DNA of 64,000 nucleotides from Bacteroidota bacterium. Lineage in GTDB: Bacteria > Bacteroidota > Bacteroidia > Flavobacteriales > Weeksellaceae. Within the stretch, counting starts at the first letter, position 1; every line of letters begins with the position of its first letter. Of this stretch, positions 9,051-18,482 are shown in pieces. The stretch lies in NCBI GenBank assembly GCA_023399595.1, contig JAEWOR010000008.1:92862-156861 (forward strand), written 5' to 3'. Both the position numbers and the translations under genes were made by a program. The notes beneath the pieces are model-generated. The model ran no database searches. It saw only the letters and a program-made list of their open reading frames with translations, and was not told the DNA's origin.

Positions 9051-12000
9051 ATGCAAAATTCCTACACAGTTATTAACGCTTCTGCAGGTTCAGGAAAAAC
9101 CTATGCTTTGGTGCAGAAAGTATTAATGATTTGTTTAAAATATCCAAATCAACCTTACATCATCAGCAATATTTTGGCTTTAACATTTACCAATAAAGCT
9201 GCTAATGAGATGAAAGAAAGAATTTTATCTTGGTTAGGGAATTTTTCTAAAAGCAATTATGCAGAAAATGGAGATTTAAAAAACATTCAACAGGCTTTTC
9301 AAGAGGAAGGACTTAAAATAACGATTGACGATTTACATCTGCGTTCTAAGGCTTTATTAGACTATATTCTTCACAATTATTCCAATCTTAATATTAGTAC
9401 AATAGACAAATTCAACTCCCGTTTGGTGAGAAGTTTTACGTATGAATTGGGATTGGCAAAAAATTTCAATTTAGAGATTGATGCAGAACCGTTTCTTATT
9501 GAAGCGGTAGATAAAATGCTGGATCAGATAGGTGAAAAAGAAAGCGTTTCCGACTCTTTTATGGACTATGTAAATTATAGTTTAGACAATAATGAAAGAA
9601 TTAATCTGAATGAAAATTTATACAATGCCGCTAAAGAATTTGTAAAAGACATTCATTATGAGCAACTTAAAAACAATAAAAATTTTGATACTCAGCATTA
9701 TGAATTAAAGAAAGCTGAAATTCGAAAGGAAATTAAAGACAATAGAAAAAGAATAGAAGAATTGGCTACATCCACCCTTGAATTTATTAAAAATCAAGGC
9801 ATTGAATTGGAAGATTTTGCACAAGGAAAAAATGGTTTAGGTGTTTTTTTTGAAAAAGTTCAGGATTTTGCTCTTAAAAAAAGAGACGGCTTTCCTTTTC
9901 CTAGTACAAGTGAAGAATCAACTGTTGAAAGATTTCTAAAAGGAGCTTCCACAAAAGGAAAAGCCAAAGAAAACATCATCTTGGAACTCGTGCCTCAGCT
10001 TTTAGAAAAAAGAATGGAGCTTATCCAGCTATATATTTCTACGCAAAAATTAGAGAAAATACTTGCTGCTTTACTTCCTTTAAAAGTGAATAAAGACATT
10101 CAGGAAGAGCTTAAAAATATTGAAGAGGAAAACGATTTGGTGTTATTATCAAAATTCAATGTTTTAATTAATGAAAATCTTAAAAATGAACCTTCGGCTT
10201 TTATTTATGAGAAAGTAGGAACTCAATTTACCCATTTTTTCTTTGATGAATTTCAAGATACATCAGAACTACAGTGGCAGAATTTTATTCCGTTAAGAGA
10301 TCATAGTATTTCTTCTGACAATACTTCTTTTACGTTGGTTGGCGATCCTAAACAAAGTATTTACCGATTCCGAGGTGGCGAAAGCCAGATAATGTTGGAT
10401 ATTATTAATAAAGATGACAAAAAAGCTCCTAAACAAGCGGAACTCATCGTTCTGCAAAACAATTGGCGCAGTGCTCAAAATATTGTAGAATTTAATAATG
10501 AGCTTTACGATTTTCTTTCTCAACATGTAAAACCTGAACATAAAGATATTTTTGGGAAAGATGCTCAACAAATTTCTAAATCTGCAATACAAGGAAGAGT
10601 AAAAATAAATTTAATTGAAAATCTTACCAATGAAGACTTTTACACAGACAGCTCCGAAAAGATAAGAAAGGACATTCAAGAATGTTTGGATAATGGTTTT
10701 AGTTTTTCAGACATCACTATTTTATGTCGAGGAAATACCGATATTTTTAATTATTCACAAAAATTAGCCAACTTAAAAGTTGTTTATAAAGAAGAGGAAA
10801 CTTATATAAAAACCATTTCTGACAAAGGCTTAACCTTAGAACTTTCGGATACGTTAATGGCTGTAATGGAATATTTGAAATGGACTTCCAACCCAAGAAA
10901 TGTTCCTCATCTTGTTTTAATGATGTATTATCTTCAGCGTTTAGGAAGAATTAAAATTGCAGATTTTACCATAGACATGAAAAATCTTTTGGAAATAAAA
11001 GACTATGATAAAACGTTGGAATATATTCAAAATCAATACAATATTATTTTGCAACAACAGAATTTCCCGAAATTTAATTTGTACAATTATATAGAATATT
11101 ATCTAAACGAATTTGCTGTGGAAGATAAGGAAACTGACTTCCTTCTCAATTTTTTAGAAATGTTGTATAATTTCACGCAAAATACTTCTGCAAGTGTAAA
11201 AGATTTCATTAAATATTGGGACGAAGAAGCTTCACAACTAAGTGTTCTTACTTCTGAAAATGTAGATGCAGTGCAATTAATGACCATTCATAAGTCTAAA
11301 GGTTTAGAATTCCCAATTGTGATGCTTCCCATGAGAAATAAATCTAAAGATTCTGAATTTACCAATTGGTTTAATATGGATGATGAAGTGCTTACATCGG
11401 TGCATATTAGTCAGTTCAACAAAAATTTAGAATCTTATGATAAAGATATTCATGATTTTAACGAAACGAATGTTTACAAAAATTTTATCGATAGGCTATG
11501 TTTGCAATATGTAGCTACAACAAGACCTGTGGAGCAGCTTTTCCTTTATCTGCAAAAGGAAAGTAAATCTTCGAATAATTTAGAAATCTTGGATTTTATA
11601 AAAACCAAAAATGAAAAAAACCTTGATGAATTTGATCTTTTTGAAACCCAACCTGAACTGCTAAAAAAACAGATTTATAAAAAAGAAAACACTTCCCAAA
11701 CCAAATCTGTAAAAGCCTTTGATAGGAAACATCAAGAAAAATCATCGATAAAAGTAGCTACACCTTCTAAAAATTACCAAGTAAGAAATGAAAAGGTAAA
11801 AACAGGGATTTTTGCACATGAATTGCTTTCTAAAATTCATTCTGAAAAAGATATTCCTTTTGTACTAGAAAATTATGTTTTAGCTGGAAAAATAAGCCTT
11901 GAAGAACGAAATAATATTGAAACACATTTAACAGAAATTGTTCATCAATACACCGATTTTTTCTCTGAGAACTGGGAAGTTATCAACGAACGAGAAATTA

Positions 12001-12191
12001 TGATTTCCGAAAATGGTGAAACAAAATTGTATAGACCAGACCGCGTTTTGAAACAGAATGATGAATATGTAATCGTTGATTTTAAAACTGGCGAAGAGAC
12101 TGAGAAAAATGAAATTCAAATACAAACCTACCAATCTGTTCTTGAAAAACTAGGTAAGAAAGTGATTAAAACGCAACTGATCTACTTATAA
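9051..12191 (+). CDS. AddA-like UvrD helicase with C-terminal nuclease
   Basis: A 1046-residue superfamily 1A helicase-nuclease for double-strand break processing, of the AddA/RecB type. Walker A ASAGSGKT is at 10-17, the UvrD segment ILALTFTNKAANEMK follows, Walker B DEFQDT is at 399-404, motif III GDPKQSIYRFRG at 431-442, and QLMTIHKSKGLEF near 742-754. The C-terminus holds a PD-(D/E)XK nuclease core with VDFKTG at 1009-1014. The usual partner (AddB-like nuclease-helicase) is not next to it, which is common in Bacteroidetes. It is a single-gene unit ending at a convergent terminator. Confidence 0.88.
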   Translation: MQNSYTVINASAGSGKTYALVQKVLMICLKYPNQPYIISNILALTFTNKAANEMKERILSWLGNFSKSNYAENGDLKNIQQAFQEEGLKITIDDLHLRSKALLDYILHNYSNLNISTIDKFNSRLVRSFTYELGLAKNFNLEIDAEPFLIEAVDKMLDQIGEKESVSDSFMDYVNYSLDNNERINLNENLYNAAKEFVKDIHYEQLKNNKNFDTQHYELKKAEIRKEIKDNRKRIEELATSTLEFIKNQGIELEDFAQGKNGLGVFFEKVQDFALKKRDGFPFPSTSEESTVERFLKGASTKGKAKENIILELVPQLLEKRMELIQLYISTQKLEKILAALLPLKVNKDIQEELKNIEEENDLVLLSKFNVLINENLKNEPSAFIYEKVGTQFTHFFFDEFQDTSELQWQNFIPLRDHSISSDNTSFTLVGDPKQSIYRFRGGESQIMLDIINKDDKKAPKQAELIVLQNNWRSAQNIVEFNNELYDFLSQHVKPEHKDIFGKDAQQISKSAIQGRVKINLIENLTNEDFYTDSSEKIRKDIQECLDNGFSFSDITILCRGNTDIFNYSQKLANLKVVYKEEETYIKTISDKGLTLELSDTLMAVMEYLKWTSNPRNVPHLVLMMYYLQRLGRIKIADFTIDMKNLLEIKDYDKTLEYIQNQYNIILQQQNFPKFNLYNYIEYYLNEFAVEDKETDFLLNFLEMLYNFTQNTSASVKDFIKYWDEEASQLSVLTSENVDAVQLMTIHKSKGLEFPIVMLPMRNKSKDSEFTNWFNMDDEVLTSVHISQFNKNLESYDKDIHDFNETNVYKNFIDRLCLQYVATTRPVEQLFLYLQKESKSSNNLEILDFIKTKNEKNLDEFDLFETQPELLKKQIYKKENTSQTKSVKAFDRKHQEKSSIKVATPSKNYQVRNEKVKTGIFAHELLSKIHSEKDIPFVLENYVLAGKISLEERNNIETHLTEIVHQYTDFFSENWEVINEREIMISENGETKLYRPDRVLKQNDEYVIVDFKTGEETEKNEIQIQTYQSVLEKLGKKVIKTQLIYL

Positions 12192-12263
12192 CCGCCGTCT
12201 TTTATAGTATTTTCAATTGAGGAAGTCATTTTTTTTGATATTTAAAGTTGTGAAAGTAGGAAA

Positions 12264-12298
12264 AAGTTTCGGCGGCGCCAAAGGGGCCGCCGAAACTT
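12264..12298 (-). terminator. GC-rich terminator between helicase and ferritin genes
   Basis: A perfect 13-bp stem (12264-12276 with 12286-12298) holds GGCGGC/GCCGCC; the 9-base loop can pair further. Five T follow on the minus strand, fitting termination of ferritin transcripts 25 bases after the stop. Confidence 0.75.
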
Positions 12299-12322
12299 AT
12301 AAAACATAATGTTCCAAAATTT

Positions 12323-12832
12323 TTAAGCTGCAGGATCGGGCGTAAAAACTCTTTGAGCCAATTCTTGATCAAAAAGATATAATGCAGAAGGATTTTCGCA
12401 AACCATTTTTATTTTTGTTACCAACTGAGAAGCATTTGCCTCTTCTTCTACTTGCTCGTTAATAAACCATTGCAAGAAAGAAGTTGTAGCAAAATCTCCT
12501 TCATCATTAGCATTTTTCACAATATTGAAAATACTTTTGGTAACTGTTTTTTCGTGAGCCAAAGCTTTTTCAAAAATATCTACAGCATCAGCAAATTCAT
12601 GCGGAGGTTTTGCAATTTCTCCCATAATAATTTCTCCTCCAACATCATTAAGATAATCAAACATTTTATCTGCATGCATTAATTCTTCTTTACTTTGCAC
12701 TCTGAAATAGTTAGCGATTCCGTCTAAATCTTTTCCAGAAAACCATGCAGACATAGACAAGTAATATTGTGCTGCATATTGCTCATGTGCTATTTGCTCA
12801 TTTATAAGTTTTGCTATTTTTTCGCTTACCAT
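12323..12832 (-). CDS. ftnA: Non-haem ferritin
   Basis: A 169-residue iron-storage ferritin that forms 24-subunit cages. The start at 12832 (MVSEKIAKL) is chosen over an upstream ATG at 12853, because the upstream one lies within a TAnnTTTG promoter element. Ferroxidase residues match E. coli FtnA by position: E17, E50, H53, E94, Q127, with E130 available for site C. It has its own promoter and terminators on both sides. Confidence 0.93.
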   Translation of the reverse strand: MVSEKIAKLINEQIAHEQYAAQYYLSMSAWFSGKDLDGIANYFRVQSKEELMHADKMFDYLNDVGGEIIMGEIAKPPHEFADAVDIFEKALAHEKTVTKSIFNIVKNANDEGDFATTSFLQWFINEQVEEEANASQLVTKIKMVCENPSALYLFDQELAQRVFTPDPAA

Positions 12833-12850
12833 AATATAATAATTTTTACA

Positions 12851-12858
12851 CAAATTTA
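12851..12858 (-). promoter_or_regulatory. -7 element of the ferritin promoter
   Basis: On the minus strand this reads TAAATTTG and ends 18 bases before the ferritin ATG. It fixes the start at 12832. Confidence 0.6.
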
Positions 12859-12864
12859 AGCAAA

Positions 12865-12896
12865 TAAAAAAGAGCGGAAAAACAAATTCCCGCTCT
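12865..12896 (-). terminator. Terminator of the DUF4890 gene
   Basis: AGAGCGG (12871-12877) pairs with CCGCTCT (12890-12896). A T-run follows on the minus strand. It insulates the ferritin promoter from upstream reading. Confidence 0.75.
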
Positions 12897-12933
12897 CACA
12901 CATTAAAAAATCAAAATTATAAACTACATTGGT

Positions 12934-13371
12934 TTATAGTGAAGCCTTTTCAGGCATGTTTTTATTCATCATCTTTCTGTCCATTCCTTTTTTCCCTTTC
13001 ATCATTTCGTGTCTTTTCTCCATTTTCATTTTTTTGTTGCTTTCCCATTTCGCATATTGCTCAGAAGAAAGAATTTTTTTCATATCATCATTCATTTGTT
13101 TATTCTTTGCTTTTCTTTCCGCTCTATTCTTTTCCATTTGAACTTTATTTTCCGCCATTCTTCTTTCTTGTAAAACCTTTATTTCGGAAACTTGTTTATC
13201 TGTAAGATTAAGCTCTGTTTTCATTTGCGCCATTCTTTTCTCTTTCATTTCTGCTCTTTTTGCCATCATCTCTTGTTTTTGTTCTGGACTTAGTTTTTTA
13301 GGTTCGGTTTGTTGTGCCATTGCAAAACTTCCAATTCCTATAAATGCTATTGCTACTACTAATTTTTTCAT
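12934..13371 (-). CDS. Secreted Lys/Met-rich helical protein (DUF4890-like)
   Basis: A 145-residue protein with a signal peptide (MKKLVVAIAFIGIGSFAMAQ) and a long charged helix rich in Lys, Glu and Met. LSPEQKQEMMAKR and LNLTDKQVSEIKVL recall the LTxxQ-type repeats of Spy/CpxP-like periplasmic chaperones. The tail is Met/Lys-rich (MMKGKKGMDRKMMNKNM). It is probably a periplasmic stress or chaperone protein, by analogy only. The next gene upstream has a separate terminator. Confidence 0.7.
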   Translation of the reverse strand: MKKLVVAIAFIGIGSFAMAQQTEPKKLSPEQKQEMMAKRAEMKEKRMAQMKTELNLTDKQVSEIKVLQERRMAENKVQMEKNRAERKAKNKQMNDDMKKILSSEQYAKWESNKKMKMEKRHEMMKGKKGMDRKMMNKNMPEKASL

Positions 13372-13510
13372 TTTTTTAAAATTTATAATTTAATTAATTT
13401 GTTTTTCTATCTTTTGGATACAGAAAAAAACAAGAAGTTAAAACTAGAAATCATAATTATTTGTTAAAAATAATAATCATTTTAATAATTATAACGAAAT
13501 AGATTTCATA

Positions 13511-13542
13511 AAAATAAAAAAGGGTAGAAAACTCTACCCTTT
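13511..13542 (-). terminator. Terminator of the repeat-rich secreted protein gene
   Basis: A 10-bp stem AAAGGGTAGA (13519-13528) with TCTACCCTTT (13533-13542) and a 4-base loop. A T-rich tail follows on the minus strand. Confidence 0.8.
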
Positions 13543-13566
13543 ACACACCAAATCATCAATTATGAA

Positions 13567-14610
13567 CTAGTTGTTAGCCAACTTTGATTTAAATCCTGAA
13601 TTTCCTCTTCCGTGAGAATTGTTATCTCTAGAAGGTCTTTGATTGTCATTCCTCATATTAGGAGAAGAATTTCTGTTTCCATTATTGTTTTTGAAACCTC
13701 TATTTCCTCTATCTTCTCTTTGTCCTCTAGGAGATTCTACATTTCTTGGAGCTTGTCTTGGAGCATTATCGCTTCCTCTAAATCCACTATTATTAGCTCT
13801 TGGAGAATTTCCTCTATTATCATTACTTCTTATTCCACTGTTATTTGATCTTGGAGAATCACCTCTATTTTCATTACTTCTAAAACCACCATTATTAGTT
13901 CTAGGAGCTTCATTACTTCTGCGTGGTTCTACCCTATTTCCTCCCGTGTTAGGATTTCTAAATCCGGTATCATTTCGTCTTCCTTCATTAAAATTTCTTT
14001 TAGCTCTATTAGCAACAACTATTGTTGGATTTTTTTGTCTAAAATCTGAACGGTTTACTCTATAAATATTAATATTAACATTTCTATATCGCGGAATTAC
14101 CGCAAATCTTGGAGCTGAATAATATGTTCTTCTATAATTTTGGAAGTACACAATTGGTGGACGACCATGGTAATAATTATTTTGGAAAATAACAAAAACT
14201 CTTGGTCCCATAATTCTTTCCAAAGCATAGAATCTGTCATAATACCATCTATCCGGATTGTATCTGTAGAATCTGTTCCAAGAAGCAAAATCGCTATACA
14301 ATCTGTTCAAATAAATAATTTCACGAATTTGCCAAGGCGCTAAACTTACCTGTGCAAAAAAGTTATTCCAATTAATATTAATAATGCTTCCTCTATAGTC
14401 ATTATAATATCCTTGATAATAGTCATTAGGGTAATAATCCGTTGGATAATTATAGTAATAATCATCTGGAAAATAGCCTTGATCGTCATTATCATCATAA
14501 TAATCATCGTCGTCATAATACCCATTATTATCCCAATTGTTATGAGGATAATGCTGCGCAAACCCCAATGTCGACAAAGATAACGCCAATCCAAAAAGTA
14601 TCTTTTTCAT
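13567..14610 (-). CDS. Secreted Tyr/Asp- then Asn/Arg/Gly-rich repeat protein
   Basis: The start at 14610 (MKKILFGLALSLSTLGFAQ) is chosen over 14634 because it gives a clean signal peptide; the product is 347 residues. Residues about 25-70 are extremely Tyr/Asp/Asn-rich. A conserved-looking middle (about 75-190) contains VSLAPWQIREIIYLNRLYSDF. The last 140 residues are a low-complexity Arg/Asn/Gly/Ser tract with tandem units of about 17 residues such as NNSGIRSNDNRGNSPRA. No enzyme motif is visible. Possibly a surface, matrix or nucleic-acid-binding protein; function unknown. Confidence 0.75.
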   Translation of the reverse strand: MKKILFGLALSLSTLGFAQHYPHNNWDNNGYYDDDDYYDDNDDQGYFPDDYYYNYPTDYYPNDYYQGYYNDYRGSIININWNNFFAQVSLAPWQIREIIYLNRLYSDFASWNRFYRYNPDRWYYDRFYALERIMGPRVFVIFQNNYYHGRPPIVYFQNYRRTYYSAPRFAVIPRYRNVNINIYRVNRSDFRQKNPTIVVANRAKRNFNEGRRNDTGFRNPNTGGNRVEPRRSNEAPRTNNGGFRSNENRGDSPRSNNSGIRSNDNRGNSPRANNSGFRGSDNAPRQAPRNVESPRGQREDRGNRGFKNNNGNRNSSPNMRNDNQRPSRDNNSHGRGNSGFKSKLANN

Positions 14611-14793
14611 ATCAATTTTCTTAATTTGTTTCATGAAAGAGAAAAATATCTCTACACTTCTTTTGATATCAATACAAATTAGAAGTTAAATAGAAAATTA
14701 AAAATAAAAAGATTAAAACACCAATGTGTTGATTCACAACAATATAAAAAACTATTTCTTATATAAATAAAACTGACATGAAAAATAAAACAT

Positions 14794-14824
14794 AAAAAAA
14801 CCTCCCTAGGAAACTAAGAAGGTT
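14794..14824 (-). terminator. Terminator of the T9SS-tailed protein gene
   Basis: An 11-bp stem (14799-14809 with 14814-14824) has two G-U wobbles and a GAAA/TTTC loop. Seven T follow on the minus strand. Confidence 0.75.
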
Positions 14825-14846
14825 TAAAGTTTATAATATTCTACAA

Positions 14847-16010
14847 CTAATGTGTTACTAAGATTTTCTTATTCAAGATATTTTTACCAGACTCATCTGA
14901 AACAGCTACAATATAAGCTCCTTCAATTAAACCATTCATTTGCACTCTATCTTCTACCACACCCAATTTTGAAGAAATATTCTGAGAATACACTTTTTTA
15001 CCTCCCATATCAAAAACATCCACTCTAAGAATCCCTTTCAAGGCTTTATTTTTAATACTGACGTTAAAATACTGTTCTGTAACTCTTGTTGGATAAATAT
15101 CTGCTCCCGCCAAAACCGTTGCATTTATTTTCTCATTTAAGAAATATTTACTCGCCAAATCGTAAATAGGTAATTTAATATCATTATTCAAAGCATTCGC
15201 TTGTAAAGTTTCCATATCCACTTCAAATAAAGAAAGTCCTTTTGCAGTAGCAATTACTACTTTATTATCTGCATTTACGGCTGAACCATTCACAGAATAT
15301 CCGTCAGGAAGACCTTGAATTTTTCCTAAAAATTTTGCAGTTAAATCATTTACAGAAACTTTAAATACATTTCCTGAAGCAGCAAAAACATAAAAATTAT
15401 TATCAGAATCCGCTACCATATCTCCACCAAAACCACTTAGCATTTCGGTGAAAGAGTTTTTACCATTAGATGCATCATCTTTTATAATTCCCAAATCAGA
15501 AACTATATAATTCCCATTTTTATTGGCTATTTTAATAAATTGAGTTCCAGCGTTATTAATAGCATAAATATTACCGTCATAACCCGTTGTCATTCTTGTA
15601 ATATGAGAATTAATATCACAAGATTTGTTCAAAACTACGGAGTTTTCAACAAGTTTCATTTCTTTGGTGTCTGGATTTAAAATATAAATATTAGACGAGA
15701 ACATTGGCATGTACACCAATGTATTATCAAAAGAATTATAGGCTAAGGTAGCCATATTGGGAGTTTGTGAATTGTTAAAAGAAGTTTTTTCTTCAGTTAC
15801 CATTCCTTTTCTAGCCACCGAATACACTTTAGCATCTGAATTAACGCTAAAAATTTCAGCTCCTGAAATTCCTTTTTTAAGATCTAAAGCACGAAAATCT
15901 TTAAAAGAAATTGTATTAACATCTTTTCCTGTAAGTGCAAACAAATCTTGCTGCGCAGAAACACTTAAACTTGCCAATAGAAAGGCCGTTGGAAGTAAAT
16001 ATTTTTTCAT
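14847..16010 (-). CDS. Secreted beta-propeller-like protein with T9SS sorting tail
   Basis: A 387-residue protein with a signal peptide (ending SVSAQ) and repeated strands such as GYDGNIYAINNAGTQFIKI and DSDNNFYVFAASGNVFKV, which suggest a beta-propeller. The C-terminal 75 residues fit a type A T9SS sorting domain: VDVFDMGGKKVYSQ...LIEGAYIVAVSDESGK...KKILVTH. It should cross the outer membrane by type IX secretion and be released or anchored. It is a monocistronic unit. Confidence 0.8.
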   Translation of the reverse strand: MKKYLLPTAFLLASLSVSAQQDLFALTGKDVNTISFKDFRALDLKKGISGAEIFSVNSDAKVYSVARKGMVTEEKTSFNNSQTPNMATLAYNSFDNTLVYMPMFSSNIYILNPDTKEMKLVENSVVLNKSCDINSHITRMTTGYDGNIYAINNAGTQFIKIANKNGNYIVSDLGIIKDDASNGKNSFTEMLSGFGGDMVADSDNNFYVFAASGNVFKVSVNDLTAKFLGKIQGLPDGYSVNGSAVNADNKVVIATAKGLSLFEVDMETLQANALNNDIKLPIYDLASKYFLNEKINATVLAGADIYPTRVTEQYFNVSIKNKALKGILRVDVFDMGGKKVYSQNISSKLGVVEDRVQMNGLIEGAYIVAVSDESGKNILNKKILVTH

Positions 16011-16094
16011 AATAATAGGATTTTATGTGATAACTAAACACTAAATTACGCAATTTTCAAATTAAAACACACAAAATCCTATTATTTATTAAAA

Positions 16095-17561
16095 TTAATT
16101 CAAAACATAAGTTGTTCCTTCTCTCCCATCTTTCAGCTCTATTCCTTCTGCAAGTAATTTATCTCTAATTTGGTCGGAGAGTTCGAAATTTTTAGCTTTT
16201 CTAGCTTGATTTCTCAATTCAATAAGTACGTTTAAAGCTTGATCCAACTTTTCGTTGTTATTTTCTTCGACTTCTTTTAAACCTAAAACATCAAAAATAA
16301 AAGCATTGAGTAGAGTTTTCAAATCTTCTAAATCTTGAGAAGAAATTGTTTCTTTACCATCTTTTAGTTTGAAAATAAAACTTACCGCTTCAAATAAATA
16401 TGAAATTAAAATCGGTGAATTGAAATCATCATTTAAAGCTTCATAGCATTTTTCTTTCCAAGCTTTTACGTCAAAACTTGATGAATTTGAGATGGGAAAC
16501 TCAAAACTTGAAACCAATTTCAAAGCTTCCATTAATCTAGCAAACCCTTTTTCGCTAGCTAACATGGCTTCGTTAGAAATATCCAGAACACTTCTATAAT
16601 GCGCTTGTAGAAAACAAAATCTTACAACTGTTGGTGAAAACGGCTTTTCGAAGAAATCATTATCTCCAGAAACCAATTGCATTGGAAGGATATAATTTCC
16701 AGTGGATTTACTCATACGCTGTCCGTTCATGGTCAACATATTCGCATGCATCCAATATTTTACGGGTTCTACGCCATTACAAGCTTTTCCTTGCGCTATT
16801 TCGCACTCATGATGGGGAAATTTAAGATCCATTCCGCCACCGTGAATATCAAAATGATCACCCAAATATTTTGTACTCATAGCCGTACATTCCAAATGCC
16901 ATCCCGGGAAACCTTCTCCCCAAGGTGAGTTCCAACGCATAATATGGGCTGGAGAAGCTTTTTTCCAAAGCGCAAAATCCTGAGGATTTTTCTTCTCGCC
17001 TTGTCCATCTAAATCGCGGGTGTTGGCAAAAAGCTCTTCAATATTTCTTTTAGAGAGTTCGCCATACTCCAAACCTCTATTATTGTATTCTAAAACATCA
17101 AAATAAACCGAACCATTACTTTCATAAGCAAAACCTTTATCTATAAGCTTTTGAGTGAGTTCTATCTGCTCCAAAATATGTCCCGTTGCAGTAGGTTCAA
17201 TGGTAGGAGGAAGTAAATTGAAAGTTTCAAGAACTTTATGAAAATCAACCGTATATTTTTGTACAATTTCCATGGGCTCAAGCTTTTCAAGGCGAGATTG
17301 TTTTACAAACCTGTCGTTATCTACATCTCCGTCGTCTGTTAAATGACCTGCATCGGTAATATTACGAACGTAACGAACTTTGTAACCTAAATGCACTAAA
17401 GAACGGTACACAAAATCAAAGGAAAGGAAAGTTCTTACATTTCCTAAATGCACATTGCTGTAAACGGTGGGTCCACAAACGTACATTCCTACATTTCTTT
17501 CTAAAATAGGTTTGAATATTTCTTTTTCTCCTGAAAGAGAATTATATATTTTTAGTTGCAT
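16095..17561 (-). CDS. cysS: Cysteinyl-tRNA synthetase
   Basis: Class I synthetase that charges tRNA-Cys. The 488-residue protein has HLGN at 38-41 (HIGH motif) and RMSKST at 282-287 (KMSKS). Zinc ligands C29, C225, H250 and E254 match the E. coli pattern C28/C209/H234/E238 in spacing. WHLECTAMSTKYLG is the usual Cys-binding region, and a C-terminal anticodon domain follows. It lies 159 bases downstream of folE on the same strand. Confidence 0.97.
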   Translation of the reverse strand: MQLKIYNSLSGEKEIFKPILERNVGMYVCGPTVYSNVHLGNVRTFLSFDFVYRSLVHLGYKVRYVRNITDAGHLTDDGDVDNDRFVKQSRLEKLEPMEIVQKYTVDFHKVLETFNLLPPTIEPTATGHILEQIELTQKLIDKGFAYESNGSVYFDVLEYNNRGLEYGELSKRNIEELFANTRDLDGQGEKKNPQDFALWKKASPAHIMRWNSPWGEGFPGWHLECTAMSTKYLGDHFDIHGGGMDLKFPHHECEIAQGKACNGVEPVKYWMHANMLTMNGQRMSKSTGNYILPMQLVSGDNDFFEKPFSPTVVRFCFLQAHYRSVLDISNEAMLASEKGFARLMEALKLVSSFEFPISNSSSFDVKAWKEKCYEALNDDFNSPILISYLFEAVSFIFKLKDGKETISSQDLEDLKTLLNAFIFDVLGLKEVEENNNEKLDQALNVLIELRNQARKAKNFELSDQIRDKLLAEGIELKDGREGTTYVLN

Positions 17562-17720
17562 TGTTTTTAATTGAAAGATTGAAAAAAATTAATGATTTTT
17601 AAAGTAGATTTAACAAAAAAAACATCAACAACATATAATTGTTGTAACAATAATTTGGTGATGAATTTTCCTAAACTTTCTCATTTTTTTATTTTCAAAT
17701 TAACTTATTCTCAGATTAAA

Positions 17721-18386
17721 TTAATCAAATTTATGGTGGGTTCCTACATAATGCAAGAACTCTTGTCTTGTAATAGGATTGGTTCTGAAAATACCACTTA
17801 ATTCTGCTGTAATCGTAGAGCTTGCAGTATCTTTAATCCCTCTGCAATTCACACAAAGATGTCTTGCATCTATAATACAAGCCACATCTTTTGTTCCCAA
17901 AGCTTCTTTCAGAGCATCTACAATTTGCATCGTTAAACGCTCCTGAACTTGAGGTCTTTTAGCGTAATAATCTACAATCCTATTAATTTTAGAAAGCCCA
18001 ATTACTTCCCCATTAGAAATATAAGCCACATGCGCTTTCCCAATAATAGGTAAAAAATGATGCTCACAGAATGAATACACCGTAATATCTTTTTCCACCA
18101 ACATTTGGCGGTATTTGTATTTATTAGAAAAAGTAGAAATTCCGGGTTTATTTTCGGGTAACAAGCCACCAAAAATCTCATTAACATACATTTTAGCTAC
18201 ACGTTTAGGAGAATCTTTTAAAGAGTCATCCGTCATATCCAAACCTAAAGTATGCATAATTTCTCCAAAAAGTTGTTCTATTTTACTAACTTTCTCTTCG
18301 GGTGACAAATCAAAAGCATCATTTCTTATAGGTGTATGCTCTTTTCCGGAGAAAATATCATCATCATGATCATTAAAATCAACCAT
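17721..18386 (-). CDS. folE: GTP cyclohydrolase I
   Basis: It converts GTP to dihydroneopterin triphosphate, the first step of folate synthesis. The frame is open to 18518, but the ATG at 18386 (MVDFNDHDDD) is chosen: it gives the normal length (221 residues) and follows a -7 element. Zinc ligands C107, H110 and C178 lie in CEHH and HLCVNCRG. The folate product feeds the metF/metH steps encoded a few kb away. It is divergent from the GNAT-like gene at 18483. Confidence 0.95.
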   Translation of the reverse strand: MVDFNDHDDDIFSGKEHTPIRNDAFDLSPEEKVSKIEQLFGEIMHTLGLDMTDDSLKDSPKRVAKMYVNEIFGGLLPENKPGISTFSNKYKYRQMLVEKDITVYSFCEHHFLPIIGKAHVAYISNGEVIGLSKINRIVDYYAKRPQVQERLTMQIVDALKEALGTKDVACIIDARHLCVNCRGIKDTASSTITAELSGIFRTNPITRQEFLHYVGTHHKFD

Positions 18387-18403
18387 TTTTATAAATTTGG
18401 AAA

Positions 18404-18411
18404 CAAAAATA
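18404..18411 (-). promoter_or_regulatory. -7 element of the folE promoter
   Basis: On the minus strand this reads TATTTTTG and ends 17 bases before the folE ATG at 18386, supporting that start. Confidence 0.55.
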
Positions 18412-18482
18412 CGGATAATATTGAAGTTATTTTCCATATTAAAACAAAAAATATTACCTTTCGCATTCTGTGAAAATATGTT

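Noticed and set aside
9051..12191. Defence-system helicase
   Set aside because: The AddA/RecB-type motifs and the lack of defence neighbours fit ordinary recombination repair.
12929..13205. Plus-strand frames rich in Phe and Ser opposite the DUF4890 gene
   Set aside because: They are complements of a Lys/Glu/Met-rich coding region; no start context and no family resemblance.
13840..14000. Possible CRISPR-like tandem structure
   Set aside because: The repeats are in frame, diverged and coding, with no unique spacers of constant length.
13612..14065. Long plus-strand frames opposite the repeat-rich secreted protein
   Set aside because: Low-complexity Ser/Leu/Ile frames mirror the Asn/Arg/Gly repeats of the real minus-strand gene.
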